From Gymnothorax reevesii (taxonomy: Eukaryota; Chordata; Actinopteri; Anguilliformes; Muraenidae): 64,000 nt of DNA. The notes beneath the pieces are model-generated. The model searched no databases. It was not told the DNA's origin and saw nothing but the letters and a program-made list of their open reading frames with translations. Below are positions 1 to 10,097 of the stretch, piece after piece (the first letter of the stretch is position 1; every line of letters starts with the position of its first letter). The stretch is taken from NCBI GenBank assembly GCA_029721435.1, contig CM056574.1, positions 3,981,001 through 4,045,000 of the forward strand, in the 5' to 3' direction. The position numbers and the translations under genes were made by a program.

Positions 1-960
1 TTTGAAGAGCAACCTCTGCAGAAGTGGCAGCTGAGTACATTACCGTATCATCTGCATATAAATGGATTGTGCTACTAATAAAATTAGCACCAAAATCGTG
101 AATAAAAAGTGCAAATAGCAGGGGCCCCAAGATAGATCCTTGAGGAACCCCCTTGTTAAGAAAAATAAAGTCAGATTGATAGCAATCAGCTGCAACTGCT
201 TGACACCTACCGAAAAGATAATCTTTAAACCAAATTAAAGATTTAATATCAAGCAAACAGCATTTAACCGCTTTATGAGTAGAGAATGGTCAACAATGTC
301 AAACGCCTTCGATAAGTCAATGAAAAGGGCAGCGCAATCTTGCTTATTGTCCAAGGCATAAACAAAATCATTTAAAACCTTAGCTGCAGCTGACACAGTG
401 CTGTGACCAGGTCTGAAGCCTGATTGAAACACATTCAGGACAGCATGGTCTGATAGAAATGATCAAATTTGATTATTGACCAGCTTCTCCAAAACCTTAG
501 CTAAGCACTGCAGTTGTGAAATTGACCGATAGTTATTTCGATCATCAGAAGAGCCACCCTTATGTAAGGGTAGATCGAAGGCTGTTTTCCATAAGACAGG
601 AATCGAACCAGTCAACAGGGATAAATTAAAAATATGCGTAGGTATATTTGCAATTAAGGGTGAGGCCAGCAATAAAAGGCCTGGGTTTAATTTATCCGCA
701 CCAGTAGACTGCTTAGGGTCAACGCTACGATGTGCATCAAGCACCTCCCTTTCGGAAAAAGTACGCAAGGAAAAGCTGGTGGAATTATGGGGTACAGGTA
801 CCGAAGGCCTGTCATCACCGCTAGGGAGACCCGGCAGTAACCCCACATTCTCAAAGAGGAGACCCGCATGAACAAAATGCTTATTGAAAATATCACAAAG
901 TTCCGCCTTATCTGGAATAATAATCGAATCCTTGGAAATCTTATTGGGTAAAGCCTAAGA
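1..960 (-). pseudogene. LINE reverse transcriptase fragment (L2/CR1 group), decayed
   Basis: Read on the minus strand, 463-846 encodes the start of a non-LTR reverse transcriptase (STGADKL, then the fingers region ending AKVLEKLVNNQ). 235-432 continues with QSGFRPGHST and motif A (FIDLSKAFDIVDH). Near the window edge, about 15-70, lies the catalytic YADD box in the stretch IHLYADDTVMYSAATS. The pieces sit in different frames with stops between them, so the copy is dead. The endonuclease lies upstream and is not recognisable past about 960; the C-terminus is cut by the window edge. The motifs fit the Jockey/L2/CR1 group, and I do not name the exact family. Confidence 0.8.
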
Positions 961-1447
961 GGAGAACTAAAGTGTTTTTCAAATCACTGTGTTGATGTTA
1001 TACATGTTTGTACGGCAAGATCATTGAACATTTTCAGCTACTGACCTTATGTTTACCTTTCGTGGATTGCATTTTCCGACGCAATCACAAGGAACTAAGC
1101 TTTTAACCACAGCTGGGGAGCAGTAGTTGGAACTACACAGCTGAACGACAGTGGTTGCAAATGTTCGTTCGAACTACGGTTTTGGGGAACACCTGCATCG
1201 TTTAAAGCTGCAGTCTGTAACTTTGAGGAGAGAGAGGACTTCGCACAAAAATTTGAAAAAAGCAACTTTCAGATCCCTCCCCCTCCCTCTCCACTGCACT
1301 CCTCAGACCCTCCCCTAGAAAGCTACCGTGCACGCGAAGGCACGCGAACTGTTGCATGCAACTGCGGAGAGATTTTGCGCGTTCACATTATGAAAGCAGC
1401 CAAGTTGCCGAGGCAAGAAGTTTCTGTTGCGAACAGTCAACACTGCT

Positions 1448-2212
1448 GGCCAACAAACCGGCGCGTCGTTAGACCTGAAAATTCCGGGGCTAATATCCCT
1501 CCTTTTATTGAAGACAAGTGTTTGCCACTAACATGGCAATATCCCCCGCCGCCTCAATTTTATGTGTCCGTACGGACGGAGCCCAATGCTATATCCCCGC
1601 TTCGCGCTAATCGCACGGCGAGGGATAATAATTAGTCCTGGCAAATTCCTTCATTCACACGTTTTCCAATTCAATAATAATCAAGCGGCAGTTGAAGAAA
1701 TGGCTTATCTCCGTCATGCAATCTAAAAGCAACAAAATAATAGGCTCCATTCAGTACCGAAAAATAATTAGATTATAATTAGGAGTGATTATAATCACTC
1801 GGTGATGGCATTTCATAACTCTTCAGCTAATGAAGGTAATTTCGGCGACAAGTACATACCCATGTTTTTGCGGCACGGTCGCTCAATTAGTATTAAAAAA
1901 ATAGACATTTGTCCAATTGGAAAATGTAAACGGACGAAACCACTTACTAGTCTGAAATGCCGTCGCCGAGTGCAGGTGCATAGACATAATTATAATTAAA
2001 TTATTTTTCTGTCCTGAATGCAGCCCATTATTTTGTTGCTTTTAGATCGCATGAGGAAAAGAAGCAATGTCTTCGATTGCCACTTTATTATTAGTGAATT
2101 GAAAAACATGTTAATAACGGAAACCCATCTAGAATTAGCCAGGATTAATTATTAAAAAAAAAAATTATTAGCCCCGGATTTTTCAAGTCCAACGACACGC
2201 CTGCCAACAAAC
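1448..2212. repeat. Fold-back (long inverted repeat) element, family A
   Basis: Two pairs of arms fold on each other. The outer pair is 1448-1494 with 2163-2212 (shared core ccggggctaata). The inner pair is 1624-1781 with 1987-2155 (shared cores cgttttccaattcaataat and gttgcttttagattgcat). The loop is about 200 bp and starts with an 18-nt perfect palindrome at 1783-1800. The arms are clearly imperfect, so the element is old. No coding potential. It is related to the fold-back at 53.4-54.5 kb. The left arm carries an extra 130-bp insert. Confidence 0.75.
1495..1624. mobile_element. Small inverted-end insertion inside the fold-back left arm
   Basis: The right arm runs unbroken from ccaggattaattatt into attagccccgg, but the left arm is interrupted here by about 130 bp that begin tatccctc and end gagggata, an inverted pair. 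This marks a small non-coding element inserted after the fold-back formed. A similar gggataata end occurs near 52.25 kb. Confidence 0.4.
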
Positions 2213-3690
2213 GAGCAGAAATAAATCACGTGAACATGAAAAGTAATCAACAGCAGTATGTATTCATTAAAAACCCAGGACTTATTTCAGGAAGTTACCC
2301 GTTTTTTGAGTACCGAAACTGTTGTGAATCCAGCTGAATGGCCAGTAACTCATGTATGTCAGCATTTAGCTGTGAGAGCACAGAAACGTTGCACATATTT
2401 ATAAGGACAACAACACAACTGATAAGACTGCCAGGTCACTTCATAAAGAGATTTTCTGCTGCTTTCTAATAAAACAATGCCAGCGACGTTAGCCCTAGCA
2501 TCCGAAACAAGCTAACGTTAGTTCGACTGCAACATCACAGTAACATCACATGCACAGCGGAGTACTATAACAATTACAAGACTCTGGCTATTCGAACAGC
2601 GACTGTGCTCGTAAGCGATGTTCACTCACTTATTGGCAGAGTGAAAATGAATTGATGCTGGTTAGGGCTGGGGCTAGTTTGGTGATCATGTCAGCGACGC
2701 CAACTCGCTTATTTGCAAAGCAAAAATGAACCAACAAACAAAGCAGGGGTTTACCTGTCAAGGAGAAAAGTTGCAAACTCTGCGTCAGTTTTTAAACCTT
2801 TCAGATCACGGAGTTCCTTCCACTTTTAAAAATCCACTCCGATGTTCACTCTGGTTTTATCCTGGGTTTCTTTTTCTTTTCTTTCTTTTGCACTTTTTTT
2901 TCCCTCTGGCTTCCTTTTTCACTAGTCTTAGCCATGTGTGCTGTTTCTGGAAACTGAGGTATCGGCATTTTTTTCCTCGCTGATGGCTCTAAGCTCCTGA
3001 ACCCGCTCTCGGAGATTTGAACTTGACTGAGCACTGGCGTGAACTGAGGAGGAAGGGGGAGGGGGCTGTCTGCAGCGCGTGCATGTGCACTGTTTGACGG
3101 CTGTCAGACACCATCCTGGCTCTAATTGGTTCTTTTAGTCGGTCCGAACGATTCTTTTAAATTGCAGTAGGAGCATTAGGTGGGTTTAAATGAGCCTTTT
3201 TTAAATTACAGAGTACTAGTTATATGTAATACTGTCTGTACACAGTGACAGTTTTAGCAAAAATGACAAAAAGTTACTTTTCTAAAACTTCAGACTGCAG
3301 CTTTAACAACGGTTCGCACTACGCAAGTTACCTTGAAAGTTCGAACGATGGTTTTGGGAAACACTGGCGGCGCAAATACATAGTTCAATATATGGAAGTT
3401 GCTAACTTACTTAGCAACTATGCTTTTGGGAAACGCACCCCTGAACGAGCAGCGGGTGCTGCCGTGAGCCCGTCCCCTGTTCGAAAGCATTGAAAGACTG
3501 GAACATGCGCGTAATATGAATGAAATGAACCGCGTCTCCTCCCCAGTCAACATGCATGAGGACTCAAAATGGCGTAAGTCAACCTGTAAAGCAGCCATTT
3601 CTGCTTGAATTTGCAAATAGTATCTGTCAGTGACTTCTTGGTGTAGTCCAGCACTGAAAGGGCCAGATTTAGCGAGAAAGTCGCCAAGTT
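2213..3690. other. Gene-free stretch
   Basis: No protein family is recognisable. It holds the right part of the candidate element ending at 3307 and T-rich low-complexity sequence near 2870-2910. Two words close to ttttgggaaac (3351 and 3424) echo the one near 1183, so a short dispersed repeat overlaps the ends. Confidence 0.4.
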
Positions 3691-3697
3691 GGCAACA

Positions 3698-4773
3698 TTA
3701 AAGCCGTTTTCACAAAGCACGCGGTTTGGACGGCGCTCTGCGCTGGGTACGGCGCAGACTGTGTTGAGTGGCTTTCAGAGTGGGCGCCGAGTAGGGCGCA
3801 CGCATGCGCGTTGTGCACGCATGTGGCACTGTTTGCTATCAAGAAAGATAACTACAACGATAACAAAGATATAGTTTTAAAAATCGTTCCAACTCACGCA
3901 GATGGCGAAGTCCACACCACAACTATAACGACAACGATAATGGCAAATGATATCGCTGTGATCACTTTCAGAGCAATTTTATGAACGATGGAAAAATTAA
4001 CCGACTATCAAATCCGTCGGAATTTATAGGGCTTCACTACAACATGTCATGTTCATTCAACATGGCAGATGACATCGCAGAGAAACTCATTACATATCGT
4101 TTAAATAATTCCATAAGGATAGGATACATTATATGAAGTTAACTCTCCAGATGTAATCGCTGAATAGCAGCCGTGAAGCTCAGCCAACGTCAATTTTCCA
4201 ACGAAGCAAAAATGGGTTCGCTGAAGAGAAAGTACCGCCAATGTGAACTAATCAAAGTAGCTAAATCAGCATTTACATAAGAAGTGAGTCGTGCGAGTTA
4301 TCTTTCTCGGTGTGGACGGCCTGAGGGGGCAATTATGCTATGCTAACGATATCTCTGCCAGTTTTTAAACACACCTGGTATTCCCAAATTGTGGGATATC
4401 TCTCTTTATGCCTGGGCTTTTTTAGCGAGATCCCGGTAGATGTTGAGTCTCGTATCCCACAGCTCTGCATGCTGAGGGACCGCCACAATGATGCTCTCCT
4501 TCATTTTTGCTCTGCCTTTCTGATTTTTTTCCGATTCCAATATTCTCTCCTATTGGACGCGCCGAGGTGGGCACTGCACCAAAGTTCAATATTTTCAACT
4601 TGGGCGCAGCGCCCTATCCAGTGGCAGTGCCCTGTCCAGCGGCGGCGCCAGCCTCTCGCTGCGCCCTCCTCGGCGCAGAATGGTGCGCCCTGGCGCCCAG
4701 CGATCACATAGACAATGAATGGCTGCGGTGGCTGAGATCTGCGCCGAGTGCGTGCTATGTGAAAATGGCTTAA
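3698..4773. mobile_element. Candidate non-autonomous DNA transposon, TTAA on both sides
   Basis: The left end reads agccgttttcacaaagcac after TTAA (3698-3701). The right end is its near reverse complement, gtgctatgtgaaaatggc, before TTAA (4770-4773). The interior is GC-rich near 4560-4740 with many ggcgc words and has no recognisable transposase. It could be PIF/Harbinger-like or piggyBac-like; the ends alone do not decide. Confidence 0.4.
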
Positions 4774-4897
4774 GACTATAGCGAAATCGACAGAGTACAT
4801 TTCATCGTTCATTTTCGGTGGTGACATGCTAAAATAAGTGAATTTACGAGAATGTAGATGTAACAGCTACGTCTTACAATTCATTGTTATACATTTG

Positions 4898-5397
4898 AAG
4901 AAGGAGCTGTGCCGAAAGGCAAAGCTCTCGATTTACCAGTCAATCTACGTTCCTACCCTCACCTATGGCCATGAACTCTGGGTCATGACCGAAAGAACGA
5001 GATCTCTGGTACAAGCGGCTGAAATGGGTTTCCTCCGCAGGGTGGCGGGCCGCTCCCTTAGTGATAGGGTGAGGAGCTCTGTCACCCGGGAGGAGCTCAG
5101 AGTAGAGCCACTGCTCCTCCACGTCGAGAGGGGCCAGCTGGGGTGGCTCGGGCATCTTTATCGGATGCCCCCTGGACGCCTTCCTGGGAAGGTGTTCCGG
5201 GCATGCTCCACCGGGAAGAGGCCTCGGGCAAGACCCAGGACACGCTGGAGGGATTATGTCTCTCGGCTGGCCTCGGGATACCCCCGGGAGAACTGGAGGA
5301 AGTGTCCGGGGAGAGGGAAGTCTGGGCATCCCTGCTTAGACTGCTGCCCCCGCGACCCGGCCCCGGATAAGCGGTTGAAGATGGATGGATGGATGGA
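4898..5397 (+). pseudogene. 5'-truncated Rex3-like (RTE clade) LINE, C-terminal part
   Basis: The frame from about 4898 encodes the end of an RTE-type ORF2: a PTLTYGHELWVMTER box, LRRVAGRSL, then LGWLGHLYRMPPGRLPGKVF and RPRARPRTRWRDYVSRLA. From memory these are hallmarks of the fish Rex3 C-terminus. A frameshift moves the tail (REVWASLLRLLPPRP) into the next frame. The 3' end is a GATG run (5380-5399), the known Rex3 tail. The copy is bracketed by 13-bp direct repeats, tgttatacatttg at 4885-4897 and 5398-5410, so it is one insertion truncated at its 5' end to about 500 bp, as usual for LINEs. Confidence 0.85.
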
Positions 5398-5650
5398 TGT
5401 TATACATTTGCGTTAACAATAACGTCATATTTGAAAGCTTTATCAACCGAACGAGACACGCGTGATTCTGCCATCTCTAAAAGAAGCCTGGGCCTGCACG
5501 CGCAAGCGCAGTAAATGGCAAAGACGGATGCGATAGAACATGTTGCAGTTTCATAGTCTTATGCTACCGAGTCAACAGTTTATGTTGCTGTTTTTACAGT
5601 TTTGGTAGCAGGGTTTAATTTTAGCAGACCACCGAGAAATGGTAGATACT

Positions 5651-5808
5651 CATCCATCCATCCATTTTCTATACCCGCTTATTCCTCACTAGGGTCACGG
5701 GGCGAGCTGGAGCCTATCCCAGCTGGCTACGGACAAAGGCAGGGACCCAACCTGAACAGCTTGCTAATCCATCGCAGGGCGCACACACCATTCACTCTCA
5801 CACTCATA
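5651..5808 (-). repeat. Short interspersed repeat with GGAT tail, first part
   Basis: The sequence begins catccatccatccattttc and continues tatacccgctt, ggagcctatcccagctgg and cattcactctcacactcat. This repeat is common in teleost genomes. Read on the minus strand it ends in a GGAT-repeat tail like that of Rex3, so it probably used an RTE-type LINE for movement (inference). It is cut at 5809 by a hAT-like insertion and resumes at 7361. Confidence 0.75.
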
Positions 5809-5816
5809 TCTATGGG

Positions 5817-7360
5817 CAGGGCCGCTGACAGCCTTGGCCGGGCCCAGGGCAAAATACTCTGAATGGGCCCCGTTCCCACCTACTCACCCCAACCTCTGGT
5901 CCATAGACTGTATATAAAGATGGACGAAGCAACCGTGACGTCACCCATTAGTTTCGGCATACCATAAAGGGAGCCTTGATTTTGGCAATTTGAATTGCGC
6001 CATTTTGTAATTTTGAAACCGGATGTAATTTCTATTGGACGAGAGCGAGAATCAAGATCCGGGGAGGGATGCGAGAGGTGGATCTGACCGTGTCGGACGA
6101 GGACCAGAGGATAGCCACGCCTCTAGAGCATATTCTGACTTTATTCTTTATTCTCGTCTACTTGGGACCATACTTTTCAAAAATGAACATTATGATATAT
6201 CAAAGAGACTTGAAACTTGCTATAGCAACCATAAGATAATGTGAAAAATTATTATTTAAATGAAAAATCAGGTGGGAAAGTAGGGTCATTTTCTCATAGT
6301 CTTCTATAGCATTGAACTTCTTTCAGCAACCACCGATGTCGCCATCTGCTGGCCATTAAATAGAATGCCATTTTACGGTACTTCCGTATGGGCTTCTTTT
6401 TTCAGACCGGAGTGCTGCGTCAATCTTTTTACACAGTATACGCCCCGGTCCTATCAGCGCGATAAGGAACGGAACATTTTAAACATAAAATAGCTTGTTG
6501 TCCCGTGTGGCTGATGCGCTCTTGACTTAAATTTAACTAGTTTAGTTGAACTGTTTTAATATTTATTGATGAAATTGCTTCGGCTTTCTGGAAGCAAGTA
6601 CGCGCAAATCTGCTGTTGAGCATTTCAGGTTCGATGCAATGCGTAATAACGCCGCAAAAACTTAAACTGCCCGTCATTCCGCCGAATAGTCTTACTAAAT
6701 TAGTTAATCGTTAACTGCTAATCGAGCAAAGGGGAGGTTTCTGCCTCACCAAACTAATCTCTACGACACGTCACTGAACCATAGGGCCCTATTTTGGTGC
6801 ATAAAAACCTATTTACAGTAAAATAAATAAACACGTGACGCTCAGCCTGGCGGGGGGGCAAGACAAGCTGGACCGGGTGACTTAACGGGGCTGGAAAACG
6901 GTGGCTGCTCTGTGCCTTACCTGGCTCTGCCCTGCCTTTACTCGTACCTGCATCATCAGAGGAACCTTTTTAAAAATATTTATTTACTGAGTCCTTAAGG
7001 CTCCTGGTTTCTTCTTCTCTTTTTCTTTTCTTTTCTTTTTTATGCCCCTGACTCGCACTGACACACGTCGGCAGACTGAAGCGCAAATCAAATGACGTCG
7101 CATTTTTGATCACAGGCCAAACCATTTTTGTGTTGGGAGTGGCAGGGGGTTCTTGATCCCTATTTCAAGGACAATAATGGTAAAAACAATAAGAAATCAT
7201 TTCTTTAATGCAAATAATATATATTTCTTACACAAATAGGCATATTTTGAAATAAAATAGAATAATTATTCCACAATTTCATGAGGGCCCAGTTCTTGGC
7301 CCCCCTCCTCCCTGGGCCCGGGACAAGATACCCGTTTGTCCCCCCCTGTCGACGGGCCTG
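5817..7360. mobile_element. hAT-like non-autonomous element inserted in the short repeat
   Basis: This 1544-bp block separates two halves of one short repeat. It is flanked by 8-bp copies of the target, tctatggg (5809-5816) and cctatggg (7361-7368), one mismatch apart. The ends are roughly inverted: cagggccg at the left, cgggcctg at the right, and both subterminal regions carry gggcccaggg-type words. Eight-bp duplications with CAGGG-type ends are known of the hAT superfamily. No transposase ORF survives. The interior carries a nested MITE and a T-rich stretch near 7010-7040. Confidence 0.75.
5903..6445. mobile_element. MITE nested inside the hAT-like element
   Basis: The left part (catagactgtatataaagat, then gtgacgtcaccca) is one I recall from a widespread fish MITE. 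The right part near 6430 reads tttttacacagtatac, which in reverse complement partly matches tagactgtatataaag (about 12 of 16 bases). The gccatctgctggcc and acttccgtatggg words lie near the right end. The borders are approximate. Confidence 0.45.
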
Positions 7361-7368
7361 CCTATGGG

Positions 7369-7553
7369 CAATTTAGTGTCTCCAATTAGCCTGATACGCA
7401 TGTCTTTGGACTGTGGGAGGAAACTGGAGTACCCGGAGAAAAGCCACGCGAACACGGGGAGAACATGCAGACTCCACACAGCAAGGCCCCAGGCCGGATT
7501 TGAACCCACAACCTTCTTCTTGCTGTGAGGCAGCAATGCTAACCACTGTTACG
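7369..7553 (-). repeat. Short interspersed repeat, second part
   Basis: This continues the repeat broken at 5809. It runs from caatttagtgtctccaatta through tgtgggaggaaactggagta, cggggagaacatgcagactc and gaacccacaacc to gctaaccactg. The order and spacing match the rest of the common fish repeat, which confirms that the 1.54 kb between is an insertion. The 3' coding-like frames here are chance readings. Confidence 0.75.
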
Positions 7554-7592
7554 TGAGTTACGCGAGCGGACAGATAGATGGACAGAATGTAT

Positions 7593-8052
7593 TCTAATGT
7601 GGAAAAAAAAGCCACTAGCTGGCAGTATTGACATTGTTTGTTAAGCCCAGTCTGGGGCTAGGTTTTGGGCATGTCCTGGGCATGTCTGAGAGGGGAAGTC
7701 CCAGAGAATTATAAGTCTGGAAGGTGGGAGGGGGCTGCAAAAGAGTATGTAAGGAGAGTAATTTAGAGAGTAAAGTAGTAGGAGAAATTGCAAGGAGAAG
7801 GATACATTTGACCAGACCTGTCAGTCTTTACAAGACCTGAGCTTTTTGTAGATTTTTACCTGTGTTGGAGCATTTTCCTGTCCCAATACATTGCAATAAA
7901 GCAACCCCACCTAAAGGGACTGTAAATATCTCATTTTTTTGTTAATATTTCAATTTTGGGCAGTATTTGATGATTAAATCTGTTTAAGTTGTTAAAAGTT
8001 TGTCTGTCATCCCTTGCTGTCCGTGATGTCATAACAAATTGGGTTCATAACA
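7593..8052 (+). repeat. 5' LTR of the deleted Gypsy copy
   Basis: It aligns along its length with 17704-18203 and 63360-63811. Shared words include ttaagcccag or ttaagctcag, gggcatgtc, gcaaaagagtat, gagaaattgcaag, aaagggactgtaaatat and ttgctgt. The start is tctaatgtgg (family form tgtaatgtg) and the end is cataaca. Promoter-like tatgtaagg or tatataaag words lie in the middle (7746), so transcription probably starts near 7780-7810. A short duplication of cataacaaattggg sits at the 3' end. Confidence 0.8.
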
Positions 8053-8072
8053 AATTGGGAACTCAAGTCCGG
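8053..8072 (+). promoter_or_regulatory. Primer-binding site, tRNA-Pro type
   Basis: Directly after the LTR lies aattgggaactcaagtccgg. The better preserved copy at 63.8 kb reads ttgggggcttgtcc. Both resemble the known tRNA-Pro primer site, whose start is TGGGGGCTCGTCC. The assignment of the tRNA rests on this similarity. Confidence 0.5.
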
Positions 8073-8171
8073 GATAGACCATTGTGAGAGTCATTTATTG
8101 AAAATCTAAAATTTCAAAGTGTGAAATTGATTTTTGAATTTTCCTTGGTAAATATTGACAGATCAACAGCA

Positions 8172-8811
8172 ATGGATAATTTTTTGGCATCACCAACTGT
8201 AGAGGTTTTGAAGTCTTTTAAAAAGACAGAACTGCTAGGAATATGCAGACAGTTAAAGCTGACAGAGGTAAAACCAGCCATGCGAAAAGCAAGACTGGCT
8301 AGTGAGATCGTTGAATATTACATTGATAAAAATGTGTTTGCACCAGGAGATCTGGAACAGTTTCCAGTGGAAAATCCAAATGTAGAAATTGAACTTAAAT
8401 TAAAAACGCTTGAGAAAGAAAGGGAGGAAAAAGAAAAACAAAGGCAGTTTGAGTTAGAAAAATTGGCGAGAGAGAAAGAGGAAAGAGCAGAAAGAGAGAG
8501 AGACAGAGAGATTTAGATTCACAGAAGTTAGATAGAGAAGAAAGGCTCTAAATGGAGCTACTAAAAATCAATGGCAGCTGAAAACAAATTTCATGGCAGC
8601 CAGGAGGTAAAGCTGGTGCCTCCATTCTCGGAGAAGGATGTTGATAAGTATTTCCAGTGCTTCGAGAAGGTAGCTAAGAGTTGTCAGTGGCCAAAGGAAC
8701 ACTGGCCTCTGATGTTGCGAACTGTCCTCAAGGGTAAAGCTCAACAAGGCCATTCGGCTTTGTCTGCAGATGATTCCTCTGATTATGAGGTTGAAACCAC
8801 ATCTCCATTGT
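8172..8811 (+). pseudogene. gag: Gag N-terminal part of the deleted Gypsy copy
   Basis: The frame from the ATG at 8172 (MDNFLASPTVEVLKSFKK) encodes a helical N-terminus and then a highly charged coiled coil (KEREEKEKQRQFELEK). It stops at 8516, and gag resumes in another frame at about 8571 with LVPPFSEKDVDKYFQCFEKVAK and WPKEHW. This block precedes the SCAN-like region in Gmr1-type gag, and here it is lost by the deletion into the LTR. The N-terminus is nearly the same as the gag starting at 63867, which supports the chosen start. Gag normally packages the RNA; this copy cannot make a full one. Confidence 0.75.
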
Positions 8812-8950
8812 CAAGGGACTGTAACTATCTCATTTTTTAAAATATATATTCCGTCATATCTTGGTCAGTCTTTGTTTTATTGAGTCTGTTAAAGTTTTAC
8901 AATTTTGTCTGTCATCCCTTGCTGTCCAAAGGCCCCATGGGGCCATAACA
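8812..8950 (+). repeat. 3' LTR remnant
   Basis: From aagggactgtaac onward the sequence follows the final part of the LTR: atctcattttt, tttgtctgtcatcccttgct and ggggccataaca, then the GTAT duplication. The first two thirds of the LTR are missing. Confidence 0.75.
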
Positions 8951-8959
8951 GTATAAAAA

Positions 8960-9365
8960 AAACGGATTTCTCAGTTAGCCTATGCAGCCGAAAGGGTGTA
9001 GGGTGAAGCTAAAGCTGTATATACACCTACCCCGTTTACCTTAGAAAATTATGCACATCACTACAAATACAAAAGAGCAAAGCACAGGCATTTGAAATTA
9101 ATCAGTGAACTTAAATTTCTCATCACAACAAAATAAAGAATAGCGCACAGCGCACAGTCCAAAGTGATAGTACAGAATCAATAAACTTCCATTTCTATAC
9201 TGTAACCAGAAATTATATAGTTTTTATATAGTCTTTTAAAGCCGACTAGAGTGCAGCATCATTTAATATTTTCAGGACATATGTTCACCCCATTAACAGA
9301 GAGACAATGATTTTTTACAGTAGTTCAGGTCTTTGGTTTGTCAAATAATAATGTTCCTCTCAAGT
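8960..9365 (-). other. LINE 3' untranslated-like remnant
   Basis: The stretch has gccgaaagggtgtagggtga and tacaccta words that in fish LINEs of the type seen next door belong to the 3' end on the minus strand. A comparable ccgaaagggttgcgggagaa word occurs at 14886 before another LINE. No ORF. Confidence 0.4.
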
Positions 9366-9369
9366 TAAA

Positions 9370-10060
9370 CTGAAGTTGTTGTTGTAAATTCTTTATTAGG
9401 AACAATCCCTTGAGATGAAACCATCTCGTTTTCGAGGGTGTCCTCTTAATACAAATACACTTCATATAGACAGACAATATTATACAGACAAATCAACTAG
9501 ACAGAAAAACAAAAGAACACAAAACAACACAGCATAAACGAGAACAAAACAACAAGACACAAAGACAAAACAGATGGATCATTGCATAATTGTTCTATTA
9601 TTATGATATTGATGATTAGTGAAAGCAAGAGCAGGTAGTTTCAAGATGAGAGGACAGCGCAGTTTTGAACAATTGAAAAGACGTTATCGAACGGATATGG
9701 ACAGGTAGGTTGTTCCAGTCACAGGGAGCCTTAAACATAAATGATTTTTTGCCAGCTGATGTGGGTATATTAAAGTAAACCTGTGAACAGTGTCTAAGTT
9801 GATGTGATGATGTGTATGGTATGAGCAGTTGTTTCAGATATTGTGGGTAGGTAAAGTGAATGCATTTGAAGATAAACTGCAGCCAGTGCTGCTGTCTTCT
9901 TGAAGTGGGAGATGGTAGGTTGAGGTTTTCATACAGGGTACAGTGGTGGGTCGTATATGGACAGTCAAGGATAAATCTGCATAGGCGGTTGTATACTGCA
10001 TTGAGAGGGAAAAGGTTTGCTTTAGGGGTGGCAGTTTGGTACACTATGTCTGCATAATCA
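9370..10060 (-). pseudogene. LINE ORF2 C-terminal fragment
   Basis: On the minus strand 9616-10044 encodes a C-terminal LINE segment: CRFILDCPYTTHHCTLYENL, SRRQQHWLQFIFKCI, then SFMFKAPCDWNNLPVHIRS and FKTALSSHLE. The DWNNLP box and the following FK...L pattern are typical of the end of fish LINE ORF2 after the RT. The catalytic RT is not present. The 3' side (9390-9460) has ccttgagatgaaaccatctcg, probably the 3' UTR. It seems distinct from the LINE that starts at 10098, because the two C-termini differ. Confidence 0.65.
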
Positions 10061-10097
10061 AGAATTGGTAATATGAGTTGCTGAACAAGTTTTTTTC

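Larger units (their letters stand above)
1200..3307. mobile_element. Candidate non-autonomous DNA transposon with inverted ends
   Basis: The left end at 1200 (ttaaagctgcagtctg) is repeated in reverse complement at 3284-3307, and the flanking words (gttcgaactacggttttggg on the left, gttcgaacgatggttttggg on the right) also resemble each other. The interior has no transposase ORF, and a fold-back repeat is nested in it. No clean target-site duplication is visible, so the boundaries and the superfamily are open. Confidence 0.35.
7593..8950 (+). mobile_element. Internally deleted Ty3/Gypsy retrotransposon bounded by GTAT
   Basis: The copy consists of a 5' LTR, a primer-binding site, the first part of gag and then only the last 139 bp of the 3' LTR. 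It is bracketed by the 4-bp direct repeat GTAT (7589-7592 and 8951-8954), as expected for a Gypsy insertion. The jump from gag into the LTR occurs at ctgtaa-type sequence near 8812 that is present in the LTR as aagggactgtaaatatctc (7914). Protease, integrase and RT are all missing. The family is the same as the solo LTR at 17.7 kb and the copy entering at 63.4 kb. Confidence 0.8.

Noticed and set aside
4340..4827. Overlapping frames of 88-123 aa
   Set aside because: They overlap on both strands in a GC-rich part of a candidate DNA element and match no family I know.
5602..5862. 86-aa frame with IHPFSIPAYSSLGSRGELEPIP
   Set aside because: This is the conceptual reading of the common short repeat, not a gene.
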